Source: Marinobacterium zhoushanense (GTDB taxonomy: Bacteria; Pseudomonadota; Gammaproteobacteria; Pseudomonadales; Balneatricaceae). From it: a stretch of 64,000 nt of DNA. The notes beneath the pieces were generated by a model. The model had not been told where the DNA came from and made no database searches. It worked only from the letters and a program-made list of their open reading frames with translations. Made by a program: the position numbers and the translations under genes. The stretch covers positions 186,001-250,000 of the forward strand of contig NZ_BMIJ01000008.1 of assembly GCF_014641945.1 (NCBI RefSeq), given 5' to 3'. This document shows, in pieces, positions 25,034 through 34,200 of the stretch (positions are counted from its first letter, which is position 1; every line of letters begins with the position of its first letter).

Positions 25034-26091
25034 GGCAGTTCACCTATACCCGCAAGCAGTGCACCATTCACTATCCGGCCGATCTTGTCGGCATATTCAG
25101 GATCGGTTGCATACCCCGCCCGCTGCAGTGCCTGCAGGTAGCTGACCGGGTCCCCGACTTGCTTCAACGCTTCGCCGTAGCGTGGATTGTTCTGAATGAA
25201 ATCGACGTAATCGTCCAGGCTCTGCTCGACCGAGTCATAGACCCGGAAATCCGCCCGTTCCGGACGCGGCAAGCCGTCGCGATACTCCAGCGTGCTGACC
25301 CCTACCCGCTCGCCATCCCAGCGGCTATCGGCCTTAATATTGAACAGATTATTGCTGCTACTGCCGTCATCGCGGCGAATAACCGCACGCCCCCAGCCGG
25401 TCTCGAGCGCCGCCTGTGCTACCAACACGCGGGGATCCACCCCCAGTGCCTGGGCGGCTTTCGCGGCGGCAGGCAGCAGCTGTTCGACAAACTGCTCTGG
25501 GGTGTCGAAGCTCCACTCGGCAGGTTCGCTACCAACTGCAGCGGACGGCGCTGCTGCATCGTCTGCCGGCTCCTCAGCCCCCGTCTCTGCTCTGCGCTGC
25601 GCCAGGCGATCGCTGATCTGATCGACTGCGCTGAGCGAATGGTTGGCCACCCGCCGTGCCGCCAGATTCAGCAACGTCTCATTCAATGACTGACCCTGCG
25701 CCAGCTTGTCATCTATACGCTCCTCATCACTGGGCAACTGCAGGGCCTGACGTAGCGTATCCGCCGTCATCTCCTTGCCGCCCAGTTGCCGAACGATGAT
25801 ATCGGCAAGTCCAAGGCCCTTGCTCTGCGATAGCTGCAGGGTCAGCTGTTGATCAAGCATGCCCTGGAAAAACTGCACATCGCTGGAGTTGAACGGGTTG
25901 TCTTCGGCAAAACTCTCGGTGGCCTGGCGCATCGACTTGAGCATCATGTTCATGAACACCTGCTCGAACTGCTCGGCGGCGTTGCGCAGCGCGGCATCAC
26001 GATCATCGTTGGCCTGCGACTTAATCTTGCTCAGCCCGGTCAGATCGGTATAGAACGAGGAGTCGATCTGCCCCGGAAATTTGCTATCCAT
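25021..26091 (-). CDS. flgJ: Flagellar rod-cap protein and peptidoglycan hydrolase FlgJ
   Basis: FlgJ caps the growing rod and opens the peptidoglycan. In 356 residues it has an N-terminal rod-binding domain (about 30-120, with AAEQFEQVFMNMMLKSMR) and a C-terminal glucosaminidase domain (about 195-350) with VAQAALETGWG, whose glutamate is the expected catalytic acid, and YRDGLPRPERADFRVYDS. The linker (about 140-190) is Ala/Glu-rich. This dual-domain form is the beta/gammaproteobacterial type. One base separates it from flgI. Confidence 0.94.
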   Translation of the reverse strand: MDSKFPGQIDSSFYTDLTGLSKIKSQANDDRDAALRNAAEQFEQVFMNMMLKSMRQATESFAEDNPFNSSDVQFFQGMLDQQLTLQLSQSKGLGLADIIVRQLGGKEMTADTLRQALQLPSDEERIDDKLAQGQSLNETLLNLAARRVANHSLSAVDQISDRLAQRRAETGAEEPADDAAAPSAAVGSEPAEWSFDTPEQFVEQLLPAAAKAAQALGVDPRVLVAQAALETGWGRAVIRRDDGSSSNNLFNIKADSRWDGERVGVSTLEYRDGLPRPERADFRVYDSVEQSLDDYVDFIQNNPRYGEALKQVGDPVSYLQALQRAGYATDPEYADKIGRIVNGALLAGIGELPQEG

Positions 26092-26092
26092 A

Positions 26093-27187
26093 TCAGATCA
26101 CCACCAGCTCGGCTTTCAGTGCGCCAGCCTGTTTCAGCGCTTCCAGAATCGCCATCAGGTCTCCCGGCGCAACACCAACCTGATTGACCGCCTCTACCAG
26201 ATCACGCAGTGAGGTGCCGGTATTGAACTCGAACATATGCCCCGACCCCTCATCAACCTGAATGCCGGTCCGCGGCGTCACCACGGTCTGACCACCGGCC
26301 AATGGGGTATCCGGTTGGGAGACCTCAGGCGCCTCGCTTATGGCAACCGTCAGCCCGCCATGGGTAATGGCGACCGGCGACACGCGTACATTTTCACCGA
26401 TGATGATGGTGCCGGTACGCGAGTTAATTATTACCTTCGCCACCTCTTTGCCCGGATCTACGCTCAGGTTCTCCAGCACCGACAGATAGGACACGCGCTG
26501 GGACGGATCCCGCGGCGCACTGACGCGAATCGACGTGGCATCGAGCGCGCGCGCCACATCGGGTCCGAGCAAACCGTTGATCTGCTCGGCAACGCGACGG
26601 GCCGTGGTGAAATCCGGATTATTCAGGTTCAACACCAGCGAGTCGCCCTGAGAGAAGGCGTTGGGTACCGCCCGCTCGACGCTGGCCCCGTTGGGGATGC
26701 GGCCGACACTGGGAATATTCAGTGACAGACGCGAACCGTCATCACCGCTGACGCCAAATCCGGAGACCACGAGGTTACCCTGGGCGATGGCATATACCTG
26801 ACCGTCCGCCCCCTTGAGGGGCGCCATCAAAAGGCTGCCACCACGCAGACTCTTGGCATCGCCGATCGCGGAGACGGTCACATCGATACTTTGCCCCGGC
26901 TTGGCAAAGGGCGGCAGTTCGGCATGGATCGCCACTGCTGCAATGTTATCCGACTCTGGGGACACATTGGCCGGTATCGCCACGCCAAAGTTGTTCAGCA
27001 TGTTACGGAAGGTCTGGGAGGTGAAGTCGGTACCATCACCGGTGCCATCCAAGCCTACAACCAGGCCGTAGCCGACCAGCTGGTTACTGCGCACCCCCGA
27101 TACCGACGTAATATCCTTAAGCCTTTCGGCCCGCACCGGAGTGATGACAAGTGTGCAGAGCATTAAAAGCGCGATGACCTTTTTCAT
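26093..27187 (-). CDS. flgI: Flagellar P-ring protein FlgI
   Basis: FlgI forms the periplasmic P-ring around the rod. From the ATG at 27187 it has 364 residues beginning with a Sec signal peptide ([20 protein letters not shown], cleavage after residue 20). [20 protein letters not shown] and [13 protein letters not shown] follow directly as in all FlgI. I chose this start because GGTGAG precedes it; upstream in-frame starts overlap flgH and would put a hydrophilic extension before the signal peptide. Confidence 0.95.
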   Translation of the reverse strand: MKKVIALLMLCTLVITPVRAERLKDITSVSGVRSNQLVGYGLVVGLDGTGDGTDFTSQTFRNMLNNFGVAIPANVSPESDNIAAVAIHAELPPFAKPGQSIDVTVSAIGDAKSLRGGSLLMAPLKGADGQVYAIAQGNLVVSGFGVSGDDGSRLSLNIPSVGRIPNGASVERAVPNAFSQGDSLVLNLNNPDFTTARRVAEQINGLLGPDVARALDATSIRVSAPRDPSQRVSYLSVLENLSVDPGKEVAKVIINSRTGTIIIGENVRVSPVAITHGGLTVAISEAPEVSQPDTPLAGGQTVVTPRTGIQVDEGSGHMFEFNTGTSLRDLVEAVNQVGVAPGDLMAILEALKQAGALKAELVVI

Positions 27188-27198
27188 GTTGCTCACCA

Positions 27199-27876
27199 TC
27201 AGAAGGGGAATAGCGGACTGATAAAGAAACGTGCCAGCCAACCCATGACATTGGAGTCATTCACTGCGCCGGTACCGCTGTAGGTAATACGTGCGTCGGC
27301 CAGCTTGGTCGACAACACCGTATTGGACTGGTCGATATCCTGGGGCCGGATAAGCCCGCTGATACGGATGTACTCATCGCCTTGATTCAGGGTCAGCCAC
27401 TTCTCACCGCGCACGAGCAGGTTGCCGTTCGGCCGTACCTCATGCACCGTCACGGTAATACTGCCGGTCAGGCTGTTGCTCATATCGGAGCTGCCATCTC
27501 CCTCAAAGGAGTGATCGCTGCCAAGCGAGGCCGACAGCGGGTTGCCCAGCACAGATAGATTTTGTCCCATAACGGAGCCGACACCGACATTGGTATTGCT
27601 GGATTTATCCACCGAGGTGGTACTCGACTTGGAGGATTGGGTGCTCTCCTCCAGCTCCACGGTGATGATATCGCCTACCCGGTAGGCACGCCCGTCACCA
27701 TAGAGATTCATTGAGGTCGCCGCGTTATAGATCGAGCCGGTTGACGGCTGCGTATTGGGCACAGGTGTTACCGGCACAGGAGCATAGTAGGGGTTATCCG
27801 GCTTGGGCGGCGAATTAACGCACCCCGTCAACGTCATTGCACAGGCAACAGCAACGACCCAGCCCTTAATGCTCAT
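27199..27876 (-). CDS. flgH: Flagellar L-ring lipoprotein FlgH
   Basis: FlgH is the outer-membrane L-ring subunit. The protein of 225 residues starts [19 protein letters not shown], a lipoprotein signal with lipobox LTGC, so the mature N-terminus is the lipidated Cys19. [22 protein letters not shown] and the FISPLF C-terminus are family features. The ATG at 27876 has GGGG at good spacing; a GTG 15 bases upstream in the same frame is the alternative and would add MRGWS. It lies between flgG and flgI in standard order. Confidence 0.94.
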   Translation of the reverse strand: MSIKGWVVAVACAMTLTGCVNSPPKPDNPYYAPVPVTPVPNTQPSTGSIYNAATSMNLYGDGRAYRVGDIITVELEESTQSSKSSTTSVDKSSNTNVGVGSVMGQNLSVLGNPLSASLGSDHSFEGDGSSDMSNSLTGSITVTVHEVRPNGNLLVRGEKWLTLNQGDEYIRISGLIRPQDIDQSNTVLSTKLADARITYSGTGAVNDSNVMGWLARFFISPLFPF

Positions 27877-27897
27877 CGACCATCCCCTCACTTACCG

Positions 27898-28683
27898 TTA
27901 CAGCTGCTGAGTGACGAACGACAACATCTGGTCTGCCGTCGAGATCACTTTCGAATTTATCTCATATGCACGCTGAGTGGTGATCATATTGACCAACTCC
28001 TCGACCGCATTCACGTTTGAACTTTCCAGCATCCCCTGGAGCAGAAATCCGGTCCCCTCCTCCCCGGGAGTTACCTGCTGAGGCGCACCGCTGGCCGCCG
28101 TTTCCAGAAAGAGGTTCTGTCCAATCGCCTGCAGCCCCTGGGGGTTGACGAAGTTGGCCAGCTCCAACTGCCCTACCTCCTGCGGCTCGGGATCGCCAGC
28201 CACAACAACCTCGACCGTGCCATCATTGGAGATGGACATGGACAACACTCCGTCGGGCAGCGTAATTTCCGGCTCGAGCGAGAAACCTTCGGCGGTGACC
28301 AAACGCCCTTCGCCGTCCAGGTGCAACTGTCCGTTGCGGGTATAGGCAATATCGCCATTCGGTTGCTGTATCTGCAAGAAGCCCTTGCCGTTGATGGCAA
28401 CATCGAACGACTCGCCGGTAACCTGAAACTCCCCCTCTTCGAAAAGCTTCTGGGTGCCGACGGTGCGTACACCATTACCCAGCTGCAGACCCGAGGGGAG
28501 TTGAGAATCGGCCGCGGTGTCGGCGCCTGGCTGGCGGCGAACCTGATACAGCAGATCCTCGAAAACGGCGCGGTCTTTCTTGAAACCGACCGTGCTGACG
28601 TTAGCCAGGTTATTCGAGATAACCTTAAGCTGAGTATCCTGGGCGCTAAGCCCTGTTTTGGCGACGTGCAGTGCACCTTGCAT
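27898..28683 (-). CDS. flgG: Flagellar distal rod protein FlgG
   Basis: FlgG builds the distal rod. In 261 residues it has the N-terminal ALHVAKTGLSAQD and NNLANVSTVGFKKDRAVFEDLLYQ segments (the latter read in parts, 27-50) and the C-terminal LLQGMLESSNVNAVEELVNMI motif (about 217-237) that FlgG and FlgF share. The length is the standard 260-262. It follows flgF by 18 bases, under the sigma-54 promoter at 29500-29514. Confidence 0.97.
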   Translation of the reverse strand: MQGALHVAKTGLSAQDTQLKVISNNLANVSTVGFKKDRAVFEDLLYQVRRQPGADTAADSQLPSGLQLGNGVRTVGTQKLFEEGEFQVTGESFDVAINGKGFLQIQQPNGDIAYTRNGQLHLDGEGRLVTAEGFSLEPEITLPDGVLSMSISNDGTVEVVVAGDPEPQEVGQLELANFVNPQGLQAIGQNLFLETAASGAPQQVTPGEEGTGFLLQGMLESSNVNAVEELVNMITTQRAYEINSKVISTADQMLSFVTQQL

Positions 28684-28701
28684 ACTGGTCTATCCCCCTT
28701 A

Positions 28702-29445
28702 TCAGCTCTGCTGCAAGATACGCGCAGCTGCTGTTGAATTCTCTTCCGCGGTTTTCATCATCTTCACCTGCACCTCAAACTGACGCGCCAGGCTGATGAT
28801 CGATGTCATCTCGGCAACCGCATTGACATTGCTCGACTCCAGATAACCCGAACGCACCTGCACATCCAGATCCACCGGCAGTACCCGGTTATTATCCACG
28901 TGCATTAGGCCATCTTCCCCTTTGAACAACTGCCCGGGTTCAGCGCGGACCAGCTTGATCCTGTCGATCTGCGCCAGCTCCGCCGCCTGACCGCCCAGCG
29001 GACGAATGGTCACTGTGCCATCGGACGAAACTTCCACCTTTTCGGCCGGAGGTATGACAATCGGGATGCCGCCATTTCCCATGACCGGCAATCCGCTGCC
29101 AGTTACCAGTTGATCAGCGGCATTGATCTGCAGCTCGCCGCCACGCGTATACGCCTCCCGGCCGTCCGGACCGATAACCGCTATCCAGCCCTCACCGTCG
29201 ATCGCGACATCCAGATCTCGCCCTGTAGAGATAAGGGTACCGGCGGTGGTATCGGTTGCCGGGCGCTCACTCATGGCGTAGACGCGGGATTCGTAGCCCT
29301 CGCCCAGCACGCGCATGGCGCGGGCCTGCTCCAGATCGCTCTTGAACCCGGTCGTCGTCACATTGGCAAGGTTGTTGGCATGCACGCGCTGCGCGACCAT
29401 GTTCTCGCGAGCACCCGTCATCGACACGTACAACAACTTATCCAT
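28702..29445 (-). CDS. flgF: Flagellar proximal rod protein FlgF
   Basis: FlgF is a proximal rod subunit of 247 residues. It has the N-terminal VSMTGARENMVAQRVHANNLAN region with NVTTTGFKSDLEQARAM and the C-terminal YLESSNVNAVAEMTSIISLARQF motif (read in parts). It is the first gene of the flgFGHIJ transcript: a terminator closes flgE 78 bases upstream and a consensus sigma-54 site lies just after that terminator. Confidence 0.95.
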   Translation of the reverse strand: MDKLLYVSMTGARENMVAQRVHANNLANVTTTGFKSDLEQARAMRVLGEGYESRVYAMSERPATDTTAGTLISTGRDLDVAIDGEGWIAVIGPDGREAYTRGGELQINAADQLVTGSGLPVMGNGGIPIVIPPAEKVEVSSDGTVTIRPLGGQAAELAQIDRIKLVRAEPGQLFKGEDGLMHVDNNRVLPVDLDVQVRSGYLESSNVNAVAEMTSIISLARQFEVQVKMMKTAEENSTAAARILQQS

Positions 29446-29499
29446 AACAGCTCCATCAGGAAAAAGATTGCCGCTTTAAGCGAGCCATACCCGATAAAA

Positions 29500-29514
29500 G
29501 CAAGCGCCGTGCCA
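29500..29514 (-). promoter_or_regulatory. Sigma-54 promoter for flgFGHIJ
   Basis: TGGCACGGCGCTTGC on the minus strand is a perfect TGGCAC-N5-TTGC match, about 55 bases before flgF. Activation by a flagellar enhancer-binding protein such as FleQ/FlrC is expected from other systems. Confidence 0.9.
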
Positions 29515-29522
29515 TAGAACGC

Positions 29523-29557
29523 AAAAAGGCGATGACCCTATGGAGGCCATCGCCTTT
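29523..29557 (-). terminator. Terminator downstream of flgE
   Basis: On the minus strand AAAGGCGATG and CATCGCCTTT pair across a 13-base loop, followed by further T residues, 28 bases after the flgE stop. Confidence 0.8.
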
Positions 29558-29585
29558 ATAACCGAAGCCGAAGCGGAATCGACTG

Positions 29586-31565
29586 TTAGATCTGCAGTAT
29601 CGCCTGAGTTACTGTGTTCAGGGTTTCCAGGGTCTTGGAGTTCGCCTGGAAGTTACGCTGACCTTCGATCAACTTGACCAGCTCGGCGGACAGGTCAACG
29701 TTGGACGCTTCCAGCGCGGCCGAGCGCAGGGTGCCGTTCAAACCGGTCCCCGGCGGGTTCAGGATAGCATCACCGGAGGTCAGCGTGGCCGCCCACTCGG
29801 TATCACCATTAGGCTGCAAACCGGCCTGGTTTTCAAAGGTAGCCACCGCGACCACCCCCAGCGACTGGTTCTGGCCGTTACTGAACGATGCAACCATTTC
29901 ACCGGTGCTGGCGAAGGTCACACCGATCAGGTCACCCTTGGTATAGCCGTCCTGCAACTGGCTCTTGACGATCGATGCCGAGGCAAACTGAGTACTGTTG
30001 GTCAGGTCCAGATCGATGGTAGTCAACGGGTTAGCAGGATCGGCACCGGAGATGGTAATTGACGGCACTTGGCCGCCGGCGGAGAAACTCAACCCGTTGA
30101 TGCCGCTCAGCAAACCGTTGGTCGGGTTGAACTCGACAAGAATCGGCCCCTCTTCGGTTTCTCCACCGCCGCCGCTGACGGCGGGGCCACCACCGGCCTC
30201 ACCCCAATCTTTCAGCTTGCCAATATCCAGCTGCTCTTCACCGTTGAGGTAGGCATACATCCGATACACGCCGAGATAGGAGTTGTCACCCTCAGCCGTG
30301 CTCTCCAAAGCCAAAGTGCCCGCCACAGAGGTCGGCTGATAGTCCGCATCATCGACATTGCCTTCGTCTGCCTTGAAGGTGATCTGCAACTTGTACTCAC
30401 CACCCACCAGAACCGCCTGAACCGACTCGATGGCGGGATTGCGGTCTATGATCTCCGCTTCACGCCCCTCGATGGTTTCCGCGATATCCTTCTTCGTTGA
30501 CAAGCCCGCGACATTGATCGTTACACCACCGATTTCGACTGTGCTATCGCCAGCCGTCTCGTCAATGGTGTAGGTTCTGACTTCGTTGGCTGCGCGTGTC
30601 GGCGTAGAAGCATTTTGACGGTCATAGCTAACGGCCGTGGTCAGCAGTGGATCTACATCCGTTACCACCATATCGCCAGAATCGGTGTACTGCGCAAAAG
30701 TTTCGAAACTCAGCGTGCCACCGGATAACGTAAACGACTCCTTATCAATTCGAGCATCCCTAGCCGCGATGTCATCGAGCTGGGCCGATAGCGCCGGATT
30801 GGCCGCAGCGAAGGTGGAGTAGTCGGAATAACTGGCGACACTGAAGTCCGCCGATGTATCCAGGGGAAGCCCGGAAATATAGACCGTATCGTCGGCATCG
30901 CCGGACACATCGTATTCGAACACCTCCCTTACCGGGCGCTGCTCGGCAAAGTTGAACTTGATCGTGTGTTCGTTACCCAAACTGTCGAAGGTGCGCACCG
31001 TGGTCGTGTAGGTAAATGAACCCGGCTCGTCCTTGTCATAGGTCGGCAGCAGCTCGGCCGCTTCCTTACGTGAATCGATATTGAACGACAGGTCGATACT
31101 CTCGGTCGCTTTCGGTGGGCTCTCTTTCTGCGTCACCGCCAGGTTGCCGATGGGCAGACGGTTGCCGTCCTCATCCAGCCCGTAGCCCTGCAGGTATTTG
31201 CCGGTCTTGGAGACGATAAAGCCCTCTTTATCCAGCTCGAAGGCACCTGCGCGGGTATAGGTTACGCCGCCCTGACCATCATCCAACTGAAAGAAACCCG
31301 ATCCGTTGATCGCAAGATCCAGGTTGTTGTTGGTGAACTCGATGGTACCCGCCTTGAAATCCTGAGCGATATCGGTGACCGTGACACCGGAACCGGCCAC
31401 GTTGGCCGAACCCGCTCCGACCACCGCCGTTGCATATATATCACCGAACTCGGTACGGGAGGCTTTAAAGCCAATAGTACTTGAGTTTGCGATGTTGTTA
31501 CCGGCCACATCCAGCATGGTAGTGGATGCCTTCAGGCCCGTAACCGCAGTACTGAAACCTGCCAT
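29586..31565 (-). CDS. flgE: Flagellar hook protein FlgE
   Basis: FlgE polymerises into the hook. This copy has 659 residues, far longer than the roughly 400 of Salmonella but in the range of several marine bacteria. Conserved ends are FSTAVTGLKASTTMLDVAGN with NNIANSSTIGFKASRTEFGD (read in parts) and the C-terminal LRSAALEASNVDLSAELVKLI. The inner region (about 190-480) is expanded and includes a Gly/Glu-rich loop near 455-475 (GGGPAVSGGGGETEEG). It is the last gene of flgBCDE and is closed by a terminator. Confidence 0.95.
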   Translation of the reverse strand: MAGFSTAVTGLKASTTMLDVAGNNIANSSTIGFKASRTEFGDIYATAVVGAGSANVAGSGVTVTDIAQDFKAGTIEFTNNNLDLAINGSGFFQLDDGQGGVTYTRAGAFELDKEGFIVSKTGKYLQGYGLDEDGNRLPIGNLAVTQKESPPKATESIDLSFNIDSRKEAAELLPTYDKDEPGSFTYTTTVRTFDSLGNEHTIKFNFAEQRPVREVFEYDVSGDADDTVYISGLPLDTSADFSVASYSDYSTFAAANPALSAQLDDIAARDARIDKESFTLSGGTLSFETFAQYTDSGDMVVTDVDPLLTTAVSYDRQNASTPTRAANEVRTYTIDETAGDSTVEIGGVTINVAGLSTKKDIAETIEGREAEIIDRNPAIESVQAVLVGGEYKLQITFKADEGNVDDADYQPTSVAGTLALESTAEGDNSYLGVYRMYAYLNGEEQLDIGKLKDWGEAGGGPAVSGGGGETEEGPILVEFNPTNGLLSGINGLSFSAGGQVPSITISGADPANPLTTIDLDLTNSTQFASASIVKSQLQDGYTKGDLIGVTFASTGEMVASFSNGQNQSLGVVAVATFENQAGLQPNGDTEWAATLTSGDAILNPPGTGLNGTLRSAALEASNVDLSAELVKLIEGQRNFQANSKTLETLNTVTQAILQI

Positions 31566-31577
31566 ATCTCCCCCTGA

Positions 31578-32267
31578 TTAACCGAGCTGTTTCACATCAC
31601 TCATGTCGATCGATCCGATATTGGTGTTCACCTTCATACCAATACCGTTCTGCCCGAGTGTGACGCTGTTGATATTGAAGCCCATGTAGGTTCCGACCTC
31701 TTCATATTCGCCATCGGTTCCACTGGGCACTTCTGCCACTATGCGGTAATTGCCCGCAGGCACACCTTCACCCGCCTGCCAGACAAAGTTGTGATCACCT
31801 GCCGGCATCGCCCCCATATTCACGCGGTCAACGAGATTGTCGCTGCCATCGTAAATAGAGATACGGATATTGCTGGCGCTGACCTCAGTGGACACCACGC
31901 CATCCACATAGCCACCCTCTTGATTCAACTGGGCAATGTTGGTGTTGACGTAAGCGCGCTGACCGACCATGGATGAGGCCTGCAGCGCCGTCTGACTGCT
32001 GAGCAGAGACGCGCTCATGTCCTCCACCGTGCCGACAAGCTGATTGATGCTCTCGACCTGACTCATGGTCGCGATCTGCTGCATGAAGTCCGCCGTATCC
32101 GCAGGGCTTGTCGGATCCTGGTTTTGCAGCTGCGCGATCATCAGTTTCATGAACATCTGGCTGTCTTCAGCCGCCTGGCTGGATTCGGTTGTCGAATTCG
32201 CCTGGTTCTTCTGATTGATCTGCTCGTATATATTTGAACTACTGCCAGTACCGTTTATCGTACTCAT
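31578..32267 (-). CDS. flgD: Flagellar hook-cap scaffold protein FlgD
   Basis: FlgD caps the growing hook and is lost on completion. In 229 residues, MFMKLMIAQLQNQDPTSPAD (about 37-56) with FMQQIATMSQVESINQ is the FlgD N-terminal signature. The rest carries an Ig-like domain (VDRVNMGAMPAGDHNFVW) and a tudor-like part at the C-terminus. It lies between flgC and flgE, 12 bases from flgE. Confidence 0.95.
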   Translation of the reverse strand: MSTINGTGSSSNIYEQINQKNQANSTTESSQAAEDSQMFMKLMIAQLQNQDPTSPADTADFMQQIATMSQVESINQLVGTVEDMSASLLSSQTALQASSMVGQRAYVNTNIAQLNQEGGYVDGVVSTEVSASNIRISIYDGSDNLVDRVNMGAMPAGDHNFVWQAGEGVPAGNYRIVAEVPSGTDGEYEEVGTYMGFNINSVTLGQNGIGMKVNTNIGSIDMSDVKQLG

Positions 32268-32300
32268 GACCCTTACCTCTCAGGGACCTCGCGCCTTAGC

Positions 32301-32735
32301 CTACTGCCCCAGCGACAGCGTACGCTGCAGCATCTGCTTGGCAGTATTCATGATCTCCGCATTGATCTGAAAAGAGCGGGAGGCGGAGATCATATCGGCC
32401 ATCTCTTCAACCACGTTTACATTCGGATAGTAGACATAGCCATTCTCATCAGCCATTGGATGACTGGGTTCGTACGCCATACGCAAAGGCGCATCACTCT
32501 CGACGATGTCGCTGACCGTGACCCCCTGGCCCGGCACCTGGCCCGAACCTAACGCGCTATAATCCACCTCGCCTGGCATCTGCACGGTAAATACCGGCTT
32601 GCGGGCCCGGTAGGTTTCCCCTTCGCTCGAGCTGACACTATCGGCATTGGCGAGGTTACTGGCGGTTGTGTTCAGGCGAATGCTCTGGGCATTCATTGCC
32701 GAACCGGCTATTCCAAAAACATTAGACAGCGACAT
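32301..32735 (-). CDS. flgC: Flagellar proximal rod protein FlgC
   Basis: FlgC is a proximal rod protein of 144 residues. It has FGIAGSAMNAQSIRLNTTAS, NLANADSV, the family YYPNVNVVEEMADMISASRS (about 107-126, VNVVEEM is diagnostic) and a helical C-terminus. It starts two bases after flgB and precedes flgD. Confidence 0.96.
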   Translation of the reverse strand: MSLSNVFGIAGSAMNAQSIRLNTTASNLANADSVSSSEGETYRARKPVFTVQMPGEVDYSALGSGQVPGQGVTVSDIVESDAPLRMAYEPSHPMADENGYVYYPNVNVVEEMADMISASRSFQINAEIMNTAKQMLQRTLSLGQ

Positions 32736-32737
32736 CC

Positions 32738-33148
32738 TTACTCACCCTTAATTGCGCTAACCAGCCCTTTGAACTTGCTATTCAGCATCGTGAAAGAGCT
32801 CTGATACCGGATGGCGTTGTCACTGTAACGCGCCATCTCCTCTTGTACCTCAACAGTGTTGCCGTCCACCGAGGGCTGGGACGGCGTGCGGAACATCAGT
32901 TCCGCGGCGAAATCAGGTTCGATGAACTCCCCGGCATGCCCCGCCTGGGTCTGAGCCAGCTCGGTGGAGAGAGGGTCCTGCTCACCGCCCAGCTCTCCGT
33001 GCAATATGGACGCGAAGTCGATATCCCGCGCCTTGAATCCCGGTGTATCGGCGTTCGCGATATTGTTGGCCAACACTTCGGCACGACGGGCGCGCAACAG
33101 CAATGCGTCGTCATGGATACCCAATGCGGATTCAAAACTGATGGCCAT
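32738..33148 (-). CDS. flgB: Flagellar proximal rod protein FlgB
   Basis: FlgB is the first rod gene of the operon, 136 residues. NNIANADTPGFKARDIDF (28-45) is the rod-protein signature and VEVQEEMARYSDNAIRYQ near the C-terminus is typical. It heads flgBCDE, with a perfect sigma-54 promoter 34-48 bases upstream. Confidence 0.96.
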   Translation of the reverse strand: MAISFESALGIHDDALLLRARRAEVLANNIANADTPGFKARDIDFASILHGELGGEQDPLSTELAQTQAGHAGEFIEPDFAAELMFRTPSQPSVDGNTVEVQEEMARYSDNAIRYQSSFTMLNSKFKGLVSAIKGE

Positions 33149-33181
33149 TCAATCGCTCCTGTCCGTCCTTCTTGTTATGAA

Positions 33182-33196
33182 GCAAAGCTTGTGCCA
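33182..33196 (-). promoter_or_regulatory. Sigma-54 promoter for flgBCDE
   Basis: TGGCACAAGCTTTGC on the minus strand matches TGGCAC-N5-TTGC exactly; transcription would start near 33170, giving a leader of about 20 bases before flgB. Confidence 0.92.
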
Positions 33197-33274
33197 CTAC
33201 CTCAAACCAGCCTAATTACAGGCGTGCTGAGAGGCACCAAGCAGTGAAGAAAGGCGAAAGCGGCAAACTGATTC

Positions 33275-33316
33275 CGCCCGTGGCGGCAAGGAGCGACGCT
33301 CTTGCCGCCACGGGCG
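33275..33316. repeat. Large perfect inverted repeat between cheR and flgB
   Basis: CGCCCGTGGCGGCAAG pairs with CTTGCCGCCACGGGCG over 16 bases around a 10-base loop, 30 bases past the cheR stop. No U-run follows on either strand, so it is a strong RNA hairpin but not a canonical Rho-independent terminator. It may end or stabilise the cheV-cheR transcript. Confidence 0.75.
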
Positions 33317-33345
33317 TACTGCGGCACATGGCTATTTTTGGCTGG

Positions 33346-34200
33346 CTATACCGCTTGATAGATGATGCCGGGGCGGCAGTGGATCATCTTGTAGATATCG
33401 GACAGCCCCGACAGCGATTCGGAGGCACCGAGAAGAAGGTAGCCGCCGGGCTTGAGCTGGCGGCGCATCTTGCGCAGGATCTCGAGTTTTACGTCGGAAG
33501 AGAAGTAGATCAGAACGTTGCGACAGAAAATGATGTCAAACTGGCCAAGCGACGTATACGGCCCCAGCAGATTGAGGTTCTGAAAGCGGACCCGCGCCTT
33601 GATCTCCGGACGGATCTGCCAACTGCCCTCGCCAGAGGTAACGAAGTATTTTTTCAACCGTTCCTGAGACAACCCCCGTCCGAGCGCGAGCATTTCGTAC
33701 TCGCCTCTCTGCGCCTGCTGCAGGATACTGGTGGAGATGTCGGTGGCCTGAATCTCTTCGCCGGACAGCAAGGTGCCTGGATTCATGCGTTTGAACTCAT
33801 CGATCACCATACTGATCGAGTAGGGTTCTTGTCCGCTGGAGCAGGCAGCGGACCAGATCCTGAGCTTTTGCCCACGCCGCTCCGCCGTCAACTCGGGCAG
33901 CAGCCGCTTGGCCAGGATCTCGTAGGGATGGATATCGCGAAACCACAGGGTTTCGTTGGTGGTCATCGCATCGATAACACGCTCTTTGAGAGCGTTTGCG
34001 CCAGGCCGTTTCAGTCGGTCAACCAAGATACTGAGCGAGTCGCACGACTGCTCCTTCATGATCTTGCCCAACCGGCTCTGCACGAGATACTGCTTATGCT
34101 CGGCCAGCAGGATACCGCAGCTCTGCTCAAGAAACTCGCTGAATTGACGGAAATCGTCCGCCGTGATTCGAAAGCGTTGATTCACCGATCGATCCGTCAT
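33346..34200 (-). CDS. cheR: Chemotaxis protein methyltransferase CheR
   Basis: CheR methylates glutamates of chemoreceptors with SAM. The 284 residues have an N-terminal helical domain and the catalytic domain with IWSAACSSGQEPYSI (SAM binding), QEIQATDIS-type acidic loop (EEIQATDIS) and FCRNVLIYF. The ATG at 34200 overlaps the cheV stop by one base (TGATG), implying translational coupling. cheV-cheR next to flgA/flgM is a common arrangement in polarly flagellated gammaproteobacteria. Confidence 0.95.
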   Translation of the reverse strand: MTDRSVNQRFRITADDFRQFSEFLEQSCGILLAEHKQYLVQSRLGKIMKEQSCDSLSILVDRLKRPGANALKERVIDAMTTNETLWFRDIHPYEILAKRLLPELTAERRGQKLRIWSAACSSGQEPYSISMVIDEFKRMNPGTLLSGEEIQATDISTSILQQAQRGEYEMLALGRGLSQERLKKYFVTSGEGSWQIRPEIKARVRFQNLNLLGPYTSLGQFDIIFCRNVLIYFSSDVKLEILRKMRRQLKPGGYLLLGASESLSGLSDIYKMIHCRPGIIYQAV

